A stretch of DNA of 64,000 nucleotides from an uncultured Oscillibacter sp. (GTDB taxonomy: Bacteria; Bacillota; Clostridia; Oscillospirales; Oscillospiraceae). The notes below the pieces were generated by a model. It did not search any database and had not been told where the DNA came from. It saw only the letters and a program-made list of their open reading frames with translations. The translations under genes were made by a program, and so were the position numbers. The stretch covers positions 1-64,000 of the forward strand of contig CANDBG010000006.1 in the NCBI GenBank assembly GCA_947382875.1. Direction: 5' to 3'. Shown here one piece after another: positions 7,719 to 15,236 of the stretch; the stretch's first letter is position 1; each line of letters begins with the position of its first letter.

Positions 7719-9182
7719 TTAGAAACTCATATAATCCATCAAGCTCTGGGAAAGGAGGCTGTTGCCGATTTTCAGCGCGGTGTCGTAGGCGTACCGCGCA
7801 AACATGAAATCGGAAATGGCAGCGGCGGGGTCCACATCCTCAATGCCCAGGAATTGGTCCTGAAGGTTGTTGGCATTGTCCTCCAGCAGCTCCACGTTGT
7901 CCTTGAGAAAGCTGGAGGTGGTGTCCAGTTCGGTGTATCGCTGTTTGACCAGGGAGGCGGTTTCTTCGTACTGCTCCGCCAAGGCGTAGAACTCGGCTTC
8001 CTCCTCCTCGCTGGCGAAGCTGCCGTCATCGGGGTCGCAGTTCTGCATGATCGTCCCCAGACGGCTCATGACAGAGGCCATATTCACGGGCACCTCAATG
8101 GTGTACTCCTTGGAATTCGGGTCATTCGGGTCCATCTTGACGGTGCGTTCCTTGGTGCCGTGGCCGCCGAGATAATACACGGCCTGAAGGGCGCTGTTCT
8201 GGACGCTGGACGAAACAACAGAGCCGTCCTTCTCCTTGTAGCCAAGGCCGATATCAATGAATTTCCTTTCCTCATCGGTATAATAATCCAGCTTGGACTT
8301 GTCGGCCTCCGCCATGCTGTCCACGGGGACGCCGCGGTAATACAGCACCTGATTGGCTTCGCTGGCGTTGTCAGTGAACTCGCCCTTCCATTCGCCGTCG
8401 ATCTTCGTGGCGCTCTTGATATACTTGTAAGAAGCGTTTTCGTTGTAAGATTCATTCAAAGTATATTGGGTGATCTTTTGCGGAATCTGCGGGCAAGTAG
8501 CCGGGTCATCCGGGTTTGGAACATCATTTCTTCCTTCGTCCTGCGCCTGCTGAAACTCTTCTTTTGCCTTGATATAGGCCGGATTGTCAATTTCCGTAAA
8601 CGCTGCTTTATTGATATCGTTGGTATACTTGCCGGTAGAGTCTTCGCCTTGTCCGGGAAGCGCCTCATACATATAATGCACAGGGTCTTTTGGGTCCTCC
8701 ACATAGTCGGGATTATACTGGGGCCCCCAGGTGAGGGGAACGTTCAGGGTATCGGCGCCGGAAAAGATGTAGTTCTCTCCGTAGCGGCCGTTCATGGTCT
8801 GGACGATGCTCTTGGCCTTGGCCGACATATCCTGTCCCAAGGCATTGCGTGCGGAGGCGTCGGCGCCGTTTTCGGCGCGGATGAGGTTGAAAAAGCCGCT
8901 GTTGTTGATGGTATCAATGTCCTTTTCCACGTTGTCCAGCGCCGACCATGCAACCTCGTATTTATGCACCAGCTGCGTGTTGGCGGAATGCTGGCTGGCT
9001 GTACGCAGGTAGGCGTGACGGAGCTGGAACGCCTGGGCCGCCGCGGAGGGACTTTCGGCAAAGGAGTTGAAGTTCCGCCCCGTGGTGATCTTACCCATGG
9101 AGGTACTCATGGTTGTCATGGAATTGTTGAGGTTATATCGGTAGTTTTTCAAAGAACCAATGGTCGTGGTACGCGTAATCAT
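7719..9182 (-). CDS. flgL: Flagellar hook-associated protein 3 (FlgL), expanded
   Basis: The N-terminal coiled segment (NYRYNLNNSMTTMSTSMGKI, then AAQAFQLRHAY) and the C-terminal DFMFARYAYDTALKIGNSL are the flagellin-like D0/D1 helices of FlgL, which forms the junction between hook and filament. FlgL is usually about 300 residues, but this one has 487. The extra residues lie in the middle (about 150-370), rich in Asp, Pro and Tyr and exposed on the filament surface in known structures. Translation starts at 9182, 14 bases after flgK. Confidence 0.93.
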   Translation of the reverse strand: MITRTTTIGSLKNYRYNLNNSMTTMSTSMGKITTGRNFNSFAESPSAAAQAFQLRHAYLRTASQHSANTQLVHKYEVAWSALDNVEKDIDTINNSGFFNLIRAENGADASARNALGQDMSAKAKSIVQTMNGRYGENYIFSGADTLNVPLTWGPQYNPDYVEDPKDPVHYMYEALPGQGEDSTGKYTNDINKAAFTEIDNPAYIKAKEEFQQAQDEGRNDVPNPDDPATCPQIPQKITQYTLNESYNENASYKYIKSATKIDGEWKGEFTDNASEANQVLYYRGVPVDSMAEADKSKLDYYTDEERKFIDIGLGYKEKDGSVVSSSVQNSALQAVYYLGGHGTKERTVKMDPNDPNSKEYTIEVPVNMASVMSRLGTIMQNCDPDDGSFASEEEEAEFYALAEQYEETASLVKQRYTELDTTSSFLKDNVELLEDNANNLQDQFLGIEDVDPAAAISDFMFARYAYDTALKIGNSLLSQSLMDYMSF

Positions 9183-9196
9183 GGTTTCCCTCCTAA

Positions 9197-11653
9197 TCAG
9201 GTTGTCATACCGGTGCCATTAATGAGCTTATCCAGCATGGAATCGATGGTGGTCATCAGGCGGCAGGCGGCGTTGTACGATTTGGAATACATCATCAGGT
9301 TCATCGCTTCGTCGTTGAAGTCGACGGCGGAAACGGAATCCCGCGCCGTGTCGATTTGAAGCGCATTTTCTTCATGCGTTTCCAGCAGTGTCCCTGTAAC
9401 CTGCTGGTCCTGGCCCAAGGTGAAACCGACGTTGTTCCACATTTCCTTAAAGGTGCCGTTGAACATGATATCGTGGTTTGCTTTGCCTGTGGTGCTGGGG
9501 ATGCTGTCGGGGTAAAAGTCGCGTTTGGTCGTGAACAGGCCCATCAGATGCAGGATGTTTTCACTGTCGCCGCTGGCGGCTTCCGTCTTGCCCTGGTCGG
9601 CAACGAAGGAGTTCACGATGAGGGGGCCCTTGGACCAGTCATAGGAAACGGAGATGTTGGAGGCGGTGATATCGGTGTCATCATTGGAGTCGCCGTTGTT
9701 GCTGAACAGGTTTCCGCCCTTTTCAATGCCGCCGTTATGCTTCAAATACTCCTTTACAGTCTCTGTTCCCGGTTCTGTGCTGATTTTCGCAAGTTCATCC
9801 TTAACTTCCTGCGGCAGATCGTCCCACACATCCGGGTCATCCCAGTCGGTGCCGTGCTTAAAGGTATATTGTGCGGTGATTGGATTGCCTTTGCCATCCG
9901 TGGTTTGATAGTCAATGCTAATCGGTATGCCGATCTCATTGCCGTCCTTGTCCGTACCTTTTTGAATGTAATTCCCGTTGCTGTCCATCATAAAGCCCTT
10001 GTTGGCTTCGTTCAAGACCGCGGCGAGCCGATTCGCCAGCAAATCCAGGGACTTCTGGTAGTAGGGAATTCCGCGCTTCGTCAGCGCCGTTTCGTCGGCG
10101 TTGCGGTAAGGGTCGTTGGGGTTGTTGTTTTCGCCCAGAACGATCTCCCGGTCCGTAAATTCTCCCGCCTCCGTCAGCATTTCGCGCATGGATTGCAGTG
10201 CGCCGGTCAAGTCGTTGTCGTCCAGCGGCGTTTCCTTCGACGGCGTTTTGGTATAAACCGTCTTGGTGAACTCGCCCTTTGCCGACTTCTGGTAGACGGT
10301 AATCGTATAAACGCCCGTATTCGGGTCCCGGGGACTCTCCTGCACCAAGCCTGCCGCAGGGACGGGAGGAGTGGCGTTAGGGTCGCCTTTAAGCGCCAAG
10401 CTGTATTCAGCCGGCGTGCAGGATGTAACCTTCTTATCCGTGTAGAACATCAGCTTTTCACGGGAATCCCGCAGCTCGGAAACCTTGAGGTTGAAATTCG
10501 GGTTGTTGACCTGCTTCGCCTCTTCCGGGTCATTGGTTGCCGTACCGTCCGGTTTCAGGTAAAGCAAGCCGTTTGCATTGGCAACCGGTTTCGTGGCGGC
10601 CTTGGTAATATCACCTGTCGGAACCCCGTTTTTGTCGAGATACTGAAGACTGTTGGGCCCATCCGCCGCGTTCGCGTCGAACTTCGGGTTTTTCACAGGT
10701 TCCCTCGCCGCTTCATCCCTCGACATAACCGGATTTCCGTTTATGTCCTGATACGGCCACGAGGTTTTATCCTCCCGGTCAACAGGCCTGGCCTGCGGCA
10801 CCTGTTCAATGGAAATCTGGGAGCCGTAAATGCCGTTGATCAGCTCAGCGGAATCGGAGGTCACAGAAGAATCGGGATTATCGCCCGCCAGCTTGATAAT
10901 CAGCTTGGAAACCTGTTCCCCGCCGCCGACATCCTCGAACACATAGCTGACATCGATATGCATTTCCTTCGCCAGCTTGTCGATCAGCACATTCCGGGTG
11001 TCCCGCAGTTCCAGAGCGTCCTGTCCGTGAATCTCGAAATTGCGGATAGATTCGTTCAAGTCCCGGATGCTGGTGAGCCAGGAGTTGATTTCGCTGACCT
11101 TCTCCTCCGTCTCCTTGACCTTGGCGTCGTAATCGGCCTGAAGGCGGGCGGCGTAAGAGTTCAATTTTGCGCACAGGGAAACCGCTGCGGCCCGGACCTG
11201 GTTATCCCATTCCTGGTGTCCGGTTTCGGTTGTCAGGGCGCGGAGGGCGGATTCCATATCCGCGAGATCCGCCGCGATCAGTCCGAAGTCTTCGCCCTCA
11301 TTCTTCACGCCCTTGCCGGTTTCGTCCAGAATCATGGCGATTTTGTTCAGGGTTTTGAGTTTTTCCTCCATCTGGCCCATCCGAGCGGTTTCATCCCGGT
11401 AGCGGATATCCAGGTAGGGGTCCCGCAGCTGGGAGACGCCCGTGGAAAGCACGCCCTGGCCGATACGCAGGTCATACTTGGAGCTGTAACGGTCCGCGCC
11501 GCCGACGAAAAGGCTCTCCTGGTCCAGCCGCTGGCGCGTGTAGCCGACCGTATTGATGTTGGAAATATTGTTGCCCGTCACCTGCATCCCGTTCTGGGCG
11601 GCATAAATCGCCAGCCGGGCCTGGGTGAAGGAACCAAAGGTGCCAATGCTCAT
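9197..11653 (-). CDS. flgK: Flagellar hook-associated protein 1 (FlgK), expanded
   Basis: The N-terminus (FTQARLAIYAAQNGMQVTGN, then ISNINTVGYTRQR) and the C-terminus (DEAMNLMMYSKSYNAACRLM) are diagnostic of FlgK, the first hook-filament junction protein. At 818 residues it is much longer than the usual 450-650. The extra length lies at about 280-470, where degenerate roughly 30-residue repeats occur (DINGNPVMSRDEA, DKNGVPTGDITKA, KPDGTATNDPEEA). The D0/D1 helices are intact, so it should be functional with an enlarged outer domain. It follows flgN in the operon. Confidence 0.95.
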   Translation of the reverse strand: MSIGTFGSFTQARLAIYAAQNGMQVTGNNISNINTVGYTRQRLDQESLFVGGADRYSSKYDLRIGQGVLSTGVSQLRDPYLDIRYRDETARMGQMEEKLKTLNKIAMILDETGKGVKNEGEDFGLIAADLADMESALRALTTETGHQEWDNQVRAAAVSLCAKLNSYAARLQADYDAKVKETEEKVSEINSWLTSIRDLNESIRNFEIHGQDALELRDTRNVLIDKLAKEMHIDVSYVFEDVGGGEQVSKLIIKLAGDNPDSSVTSDSAELINGIYGSQISIEQVPQARPVDREDKTSWPYQDINGNPVMSRDEAAREPVKNPKFDANAADGPNSLQYLDKNGVPTGDITKAATKPVANANGLLYLKPDGTATNDPEEAKQVNNPNFNLKVSELRDSREKLMFYTDKKVTSCTPAEYSLALKGDPNATPPVPAAGLVQESPRDPNTGVYTITVYQKSAKGEFTKTVYTKTPSKETPLDDNDLTGALQSMREMLTEAGEFTDREIVLGENNNPNDPYRNADETALTKRGIPYYQKSLDLLANRLAAVLNEANKGFMMDSNGNYIQKGTDKDGNEIGIPISIDYQTTDGKGNPITAQYTFKHGTDWDDPDVWDDLPQEVKDELAKISTEPGTETVKEYLKHNGGIEKGGNLFSNNGDSNDDTDITASNISVSYDWSKGPLIVNSFVADQGKTEAASGDSENILHLMGLFTTKRDFYPDSIPSTTGKANHDIMFNGTFKEMWNNVGFTLGQDQQVTGTLLETHEENALQIDTARDSVSAVDFNDEAMNLMMYSKSYNAACRLMTTIDSMLDKLINGTGMTT

Positions 11654-11696
11654 GGTTCAAACTCCTTTATCTGCAAATCAATTTGACCTCTCGTTT

Positions 11697-12203
11697 TTAC
11701 GCGCGAAAATCCGTCCGCATGGACGGCGGCGGTGCAGCAGTATCCGAAGCGGGAGGCTTGTAGCCCGGCCGCGGGCCGACGACGGGAGCTTCTTCCTCCC
11801 GCGGGGGCCCGCCGAGGCTGGCGAGAATACTCTCCACTTCGTAAAGATTGCGTTCCAGAACGCCCCGGGCGGTCTTCGCAACGCCCTGATAGCTCTGGAA
11901 TTCGTCCTGAAGGGCGGCCACGGCCTGCCGGGCCTCCTCGCGCATTTCCAGGGGGTAACGGGTTTCCAGCTGGGACAGGGCCACTTCCTGCAAGCCCATT
12001 TCCTTCACCAGTTTTTCCCGGGTGAGTTCCAGCCCGCGGAAGGACAGGGACAACGCCTGTTCCTGTTTGATCACTTCATTCAGGGCCATCAGATCATCGT
12101 TCCCGGCGGCCTCGATTTTTTTGTTTGCCAGCTCGGACAGCGCCTCCAGTTTCACCCGCAAGGTTTCCAGCAGCTCCAAATAAGAACGGTATGCGTCGCT
12201 CAT
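11697..12203 (-). CDS. flgN: FlgN-like flagellar export chaperone
   Basis: This helical protein of 168 residues begins MSDAYRSYLELLETLRVKLE and is mostly alpha-helical and charged. It has a proline-rich tail (GPRPGYKPPASDTAAPPP). Its size, helical character and position directly before flgK fit FlgN, the chaperone that delivers FlgK and FlgL to the export gate. The start at 12203 is supported by a GGAGG site 6 bases upstream and lies one base after the flgM stop. Confidence 0.85.
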   Translation of the reverse strand: MSDAYRSYLELLETLRVKLEALSELANKKIEAAGNDDLMALNEVIKQEQALSLSFRGLELTREKLVKEMGLQEVALSQLETRYPLEMREEARQAVAALQDEFQSYQGVAKTARGVLERNLYEVESILASLGGPPREEEAPVVGPRPGYKPPASDTAAPPPSMRTDFRA

Positions 12204-12204
12204 G

Positions 12205-12513
12205 TCAATCCTCCACCAGTAGTAAAATCCGTCCGGCAATGGCCATCGGGTCCGGGGCGTACTCTCCGGCGGCCACGGCACGCCGCAGCTCCTGAATATC
12301 GCCGGTTGTGGTAGCGGTCCGCACTTCCCGGGACAAGCGGCTGACCACATCCATCTGTTCGGCCTTTTTTCCGGCCATCAGGGAGGAGAACGTTGCGGAA
12401 TCATAGTTCGGGCCTCCGACCTGGGGGGCAGTCGCGCCGCGCTTCGGGGTGGGGTAATAAACTTTCGTCCGGCCAACCGAAGGAATTCCGCCGGAGCTGG
12501 AAGAAGTCAGCAT
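12205..12513 (-). CDS. flgM: FlgM anti-sigma-28 factor
   Basis: The 102-residue protein has a disordered Ser/Gly-rich N-terminus and a C-terminal half (AEQMDVVSRLSREVRTATT, then ELRRAVAAGEYAPDPMAIA) matching FlgM. FlgM binds sigma-28 until it is exported through the completed hook, releasing late flagellar transcription. It is the first gene of the operon and is preceded by a sigma-28-type promoter, so the factor probably controls its own inhibitor, as in other flagellated bacteria. Confidence 0.92.
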   Translation of the reverse strand: MLTSSSSGGIPSVGRTKVYYPTPKRGATAPQVGGPNYDSATFSSLMAGKKAEQMDVVSRLSREVRTATTTGDIQELRRAVAAGEYAPDPMAIAGRILLLVED

Positions 12514-12569
12514 GGTATCTCACATCCTTTGCCAAAAATTTCTAGCTTACCTCTTACTATTTATTTATC

Positions 12570-12596
12570 ATATCGGCTATTATGGCGAAAAGTTAA
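12570..12596 (-). promoter_or_regulatory. Sigma-28 (sigma-D) type promoter of the flgM operon
   Basis: Read leftward, TTAA (12596-12593), a 15-base spacer and GCCGATAT (12577-12570) match the sigma-D consensus TAAA-N15-GCCGATAT at 11 of 12 positions. It lies 56 bases before flgM, the classic late flagellar gene. Confidence 0.85.
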
Positions 12597-12635
12597 GAAT
12601 TCCATTGGAGAAATTTCTCTATACAGGAAGCAAAA

Positions 12636-12673
12636 CGGCGGAATCCGGCTCTTGCAGGAGCTGAATTCCACCG
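12636..12673 (-). terminator. Terminator of the chemotaxis operon
   Basis: On the minus strand CGGTGGAAT pairs with ATTCCGCCG (one G-T pair) and an inner stem is present. TTTTGCTT follows. It lies 25 bases after the cheB stop and separates the che operon from the flgM promoter. Confidence 0.7.
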
Positions 12674-12697
12674 CTGTCGGGGGATATGCATCCCGGC

Positions 12698-13759
12698 TCA
12701 CCCCAGGGTTTTGAGGTGACGGAGCAGGACGCTTGCAATATTTTCACAGGAAGCCTGTGTACATACGGCCCCAATGTTCTGGGCAACCATCGGCATTCCG
12801 TACACCACGCTGGACTCTTTATCCTGGCCGATGGTGTACGCGCCGCTTTTGCGCATGGCCAGCAGACCGGCGGCGCCGTCCTGGCCCATACCGGTCATGA
12901 TGATGCCCACCATTTTGCAGCGTACGGTTTCCGACATGGACTGGAACATCGCGTCCACGGAGGGCCGATGTCCGCTGACCTTTTCACCGGGCATACAGGA
13001 AACCGTGTACCGGTTTCCAATCCGGACCACCCGGCACTGTAAATCGGCGGGGGCCACCAGCGCCAGGCCCCGATGGAGTTCGTCGCCGCTCTGGGCCTCC
13101 CGGACCTCCATTTTGCAAAGACGGTTCAGGCGGTCAGCGTACATTTTCGTAAAGCCCGGCGGCATATGCTGTACGATCACCATAGCCGGAATGTCAGCGG
13201 GCAGACGCTTCATGACCTCCAGCGTGGCCTCCGTGCCGCCGGTGGAGGCCCCCAGGCCAATGATGACGTTATCCAGCGCGGGCGACACCCCCAGCGACGC
13301 GGCGGCAGACGCCGCAGCCAGGGCATTGGCTCCCGCAGCGGCGGGGGCGCTTCTGGCCGGACGGACCTTCGCCATGGAAGCAATGATGATTTTTTGTGCA
13401 AGGCCGGTGATAAAGGCGTCCTTATTATCCTTAGGCTCCGGCTTGCGCACAAAGTCCACCGCGCCGGCGCCCAAAGCGTCGAACACACGCAGATTTAGGG
13501 AGGACACCAGAATCACCGGAATCGGGTGCGTGGGAATATATTCTTTCAAAAAGTCAATGCCGCTCTGCCCGGGCATTTCCACATCCATGGTCACCACATC
13601 GGGCGTGAGCTGGCTGAGTTTGTTGCGTGCGTCCAACGTATTGATGGCGTAGCCTACAATCTCAATCCTCGGATGGGTTGAGAGGCCATTGATGATCATG
13701 CTCCGGGCCAAGGAGGAATCGTCCACCACCAGAACGCGGATTTTCTTTCCGGGAACCAT
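12698..13759 (-). CDS. cheB: Chemotaxis glutamate methylesterase/deamidase CheB
   Basis: The 353-residue protein has a receiver domain (residues about 5-120, phosphorylation site in TMDVEMPGQSG) and a C-terminal methylesterase domain. The catalytic Ser, His and Asp lie in GASTGGTEA, VQHMPPGFT and TGMGQDGAAG. CheB removes methyl groups from chemoreceptors and is activated by CheA phosphorylation. An Ala-rich linker (about 140-165) joins the domains. It is the last gene of the cheA-cheW-cheR-cheB operon, 25 bases after cheR. Confidence 0.96.
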   Translation of the reverse strand: MVPGKKIRVLVVDDSSLARSMIINGLSTHPRIEIVGYAINTLDARNKLSQLTPDVVTMDVEMPGQSGIDFLKEYIPTHPIPVILVSSLNLRVFDALGAGAVDFVRKPEPKDNKDAFITGLAQKIIIASMAKVRPARSAPAAAGANALAAASAAASLGVSPALDNVIIGLGASTGGTEATLEVMKRLPADIPAMVIVQHMPPGFTKMYADRLNRLCKMEVREAQSGDELHRGLALVAPADLQCRVVRIGNRYTVSCMPGEKVSGHRPSVDAMFQSMSETVRCKMVGIIMTGMGQDGAAGLLAMRKSGAYTIGQDKESSVVYGMPMVAQNIGAVCTQASCENIASVLLRHLKTLG

Positions 13760-13784
13760 CGAACACGGTCCACCTCCATTCGGT

Positions 13785-14633
13785 TTACTTCTGGAAGGTT
13801 GCGGTTGCCAGACGGCGGTAAGGCGAATTCTGGCTCAAATTTTCCGAATAGCTGATCAACAGGTAGCCGCCGGGGACGGTCGCGTCATAGAAACGGCGGA
13901 CCAGGGCGTCCTTGGTGGGCTGGTCAAAATAGATCATAACGTTTCGGCAGAAAATCACATCGAATTTCCGCCGGAACTGGATGGGGTTCATCAGGTTGAA
14001 GGTCTTGAAAATCACGTTGTTACGCACCTCCGGCGTCACCACATGGGTGCCGTCGGGCCGGGCCTGGAAGTATTTGCGCTTCCAGTCGGCGGGAATGGTG
14101 TCGGGCAGGGTGTAGATGCCCTGCTGGGCCTTCGTCAGCGCCTGAGCGGAGATATCCGTCGCCAGCAGCTTGGTATCCCATTGCTTCGCCTGGGAACCCA
14201 GGTAATCGAACAGCAGCATGGTCAGATTGTACGGCTCCTCGCCGCTGGAACAGCCTGCGCTCCATATGGCAAGACTCTTGTCCTTCTGGTGCCGCCGCAC
14301 GATATCCGGGATGATATTTCTGGTAAAATAATCCAGATGCTCCTGCTCCCGCATGAAAAATGTATAGTTTGTGGTCAGCTTATTCAGAATCAAAGTGATC
14401 TCGTCGTTTTCCTTTTTCTCCAGCACGTGGTTCACGAAGTCGGAGAAATTGGTATAGCCCAGCTTCCGGATCGCCGGGGACAGCCGGCCGGTTACAAGCT
14501 GACGCTTCTGATTCAGGTCAATCCCATAGGTGGACTGAATGAACGAGGCCATCCGCTTGAAATCGCTCTCGGAGATCACCATGGGCGAAAATGCGCCCCC
14601 GCTTTTGTTTTCTTTTCCTGTCATATCACTCAT
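13785..14633 (-). CDS. cheR: Chemotaxis protein methyltransferase CheR
   Basis: This 282-residue protein has the CheR N-terminal helical domain (FKRMASFIQSTYGIDLNQKR) and the S-adenosylmethionine-binding fold with AIWSAGCSSGEEPYNLTML and FDVIFCRNVMIYFD. CheR methylates glutamates of chemoreceptors and works against CheB in adaptation. The start overlaps the cheW stop by 8 bases, indicating translational coupling. Confidence 0.96.
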   Translation of the reverse strand: MSDMTGKENKSGGAFSPMVISESDFKRMASFIQSTYGIDLNQKRQLVTGRLSPAIRKLGYTNFSDFVNHVLEKKENDEITLILNKLTTNYTFFMREQEHLDYFTRNIIPDIVRRHQKDKSLAIWSAGCSSGEEPYNLTMLLFDYLGSQAKQWDTKLLATDISAQALTKAQQGIYTLPDTIPADWKRKYFQARPDGTHVVTPEVRNNVIFKTFNLMNPIQFRRKFDVIFCRNVMIYFDQPTKDALVRRFYDATVPGGYLLISYSENLSQNSPYRRLATATFQK

Positions 14634-15111
14634 GCAGCAATTGGTCGCAGTCCAGCACCAGCATGGTGCCGGAACCGTCGGGCAGGCTGCACATTCCGGA
14701 CACCAGCTTCTGGGCGCTTTGGGCGGGAATGGGCATGATCAGTTCATTGGGAATGTCCAGCATCAGCTCCACCGCATCCACCAGGATTCCCAGATGGGTG
14801 TTATTGTAGTTCACCACCACCAGGAGGTTGCCCTCTTCCAGCGGCGCTTTTCCCAGGCGCAGACGAATATCCATCATGGGAATGATCTGTCCGCGCATAT
14901 TGAAAATGCCCCGGATATAATCCGGCATCATGGGCAGGTAGGTGACGGTATAACCGTTGAGAATTTCCACCACGTATTCGGCGTCCAGGCCGATGCGCAG
15001 GTCATCCACGACAAAAATCAGGTATTTCCGGCTCTCAACCGTATCCTCATCCGTTAAGAACAAATCGTCGTCCTGTACCTGGAACAAAACGTCTTCCTTC
15101 ATCGCGCTCAT
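14626..15111 (-). CDS. cheW: Chemotaxis coupling protein CheW
   Basis: A CheW SH3-like domain spans nearly the whole protein: RKYLIFVVDDLRIGLDAEYV, then YIRGIFNMRGQIIPMMDIR and the end TMLVLDCDQLLHE. CheW links chemoreceptors to CheA. The ATG at 15111 (MSAMKED) is chosen because a GGAGAGG-like site lies about 10 bases upstream; the longer frame to 15168 lacks such a site. The length is 161 residues. It overlaps cheR and follows cheA. Confidence 0.92.
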   Translation of the reverse strand: MSAMKEDVLFQVQDDDLFLTDEDTVESRKYLIFVVDDLRIGLDAEYVVEILNGYTVTYLPMMPDYIRGIFNMRGQIIPMMDIRLRLGKAPLEEGNLLVVVNYNNTHLGILVDAVELMLDIPNELIMPIPAQSAQKLVSGMCSLPDGSGTMLVLDCDQLLHE

Positions 15112-15190
15112 ATGCGTTCGCTCCTCTCCGTTCGTCAAATCCCAGGCATGGCGGCCCGGGAAGGCCAATGCTTCCAGACACGCCGGAACC

Positions 15191-15210
15191 GCCGCGCCCT
15201 CCGGCGCGGC
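15191..15210. other. GC-rich hairpin between cheA and cheW
   Basis: GCCGCGCC and GGCGCGGC form a perfect 8-bp stem with a 4-base loop in the 125-base gap between cheA and cheW. There is no T tract on either side, so it is more likely a message-stabilising or attenuating structure than a full terminator. Confidence 0.45.
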
Positions 15211-15236
15211 AGCCCGTATGCGTCTGCAATTCTATT

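Noticed and set aside
7854..11686. Long rightward frames opposite flgL and flgK
   Set aside because: FlgL and FlgK terminal helices are unmistakable on the minus strand; the rightward frames are rich in Gly/Val/His shadows without motifs.
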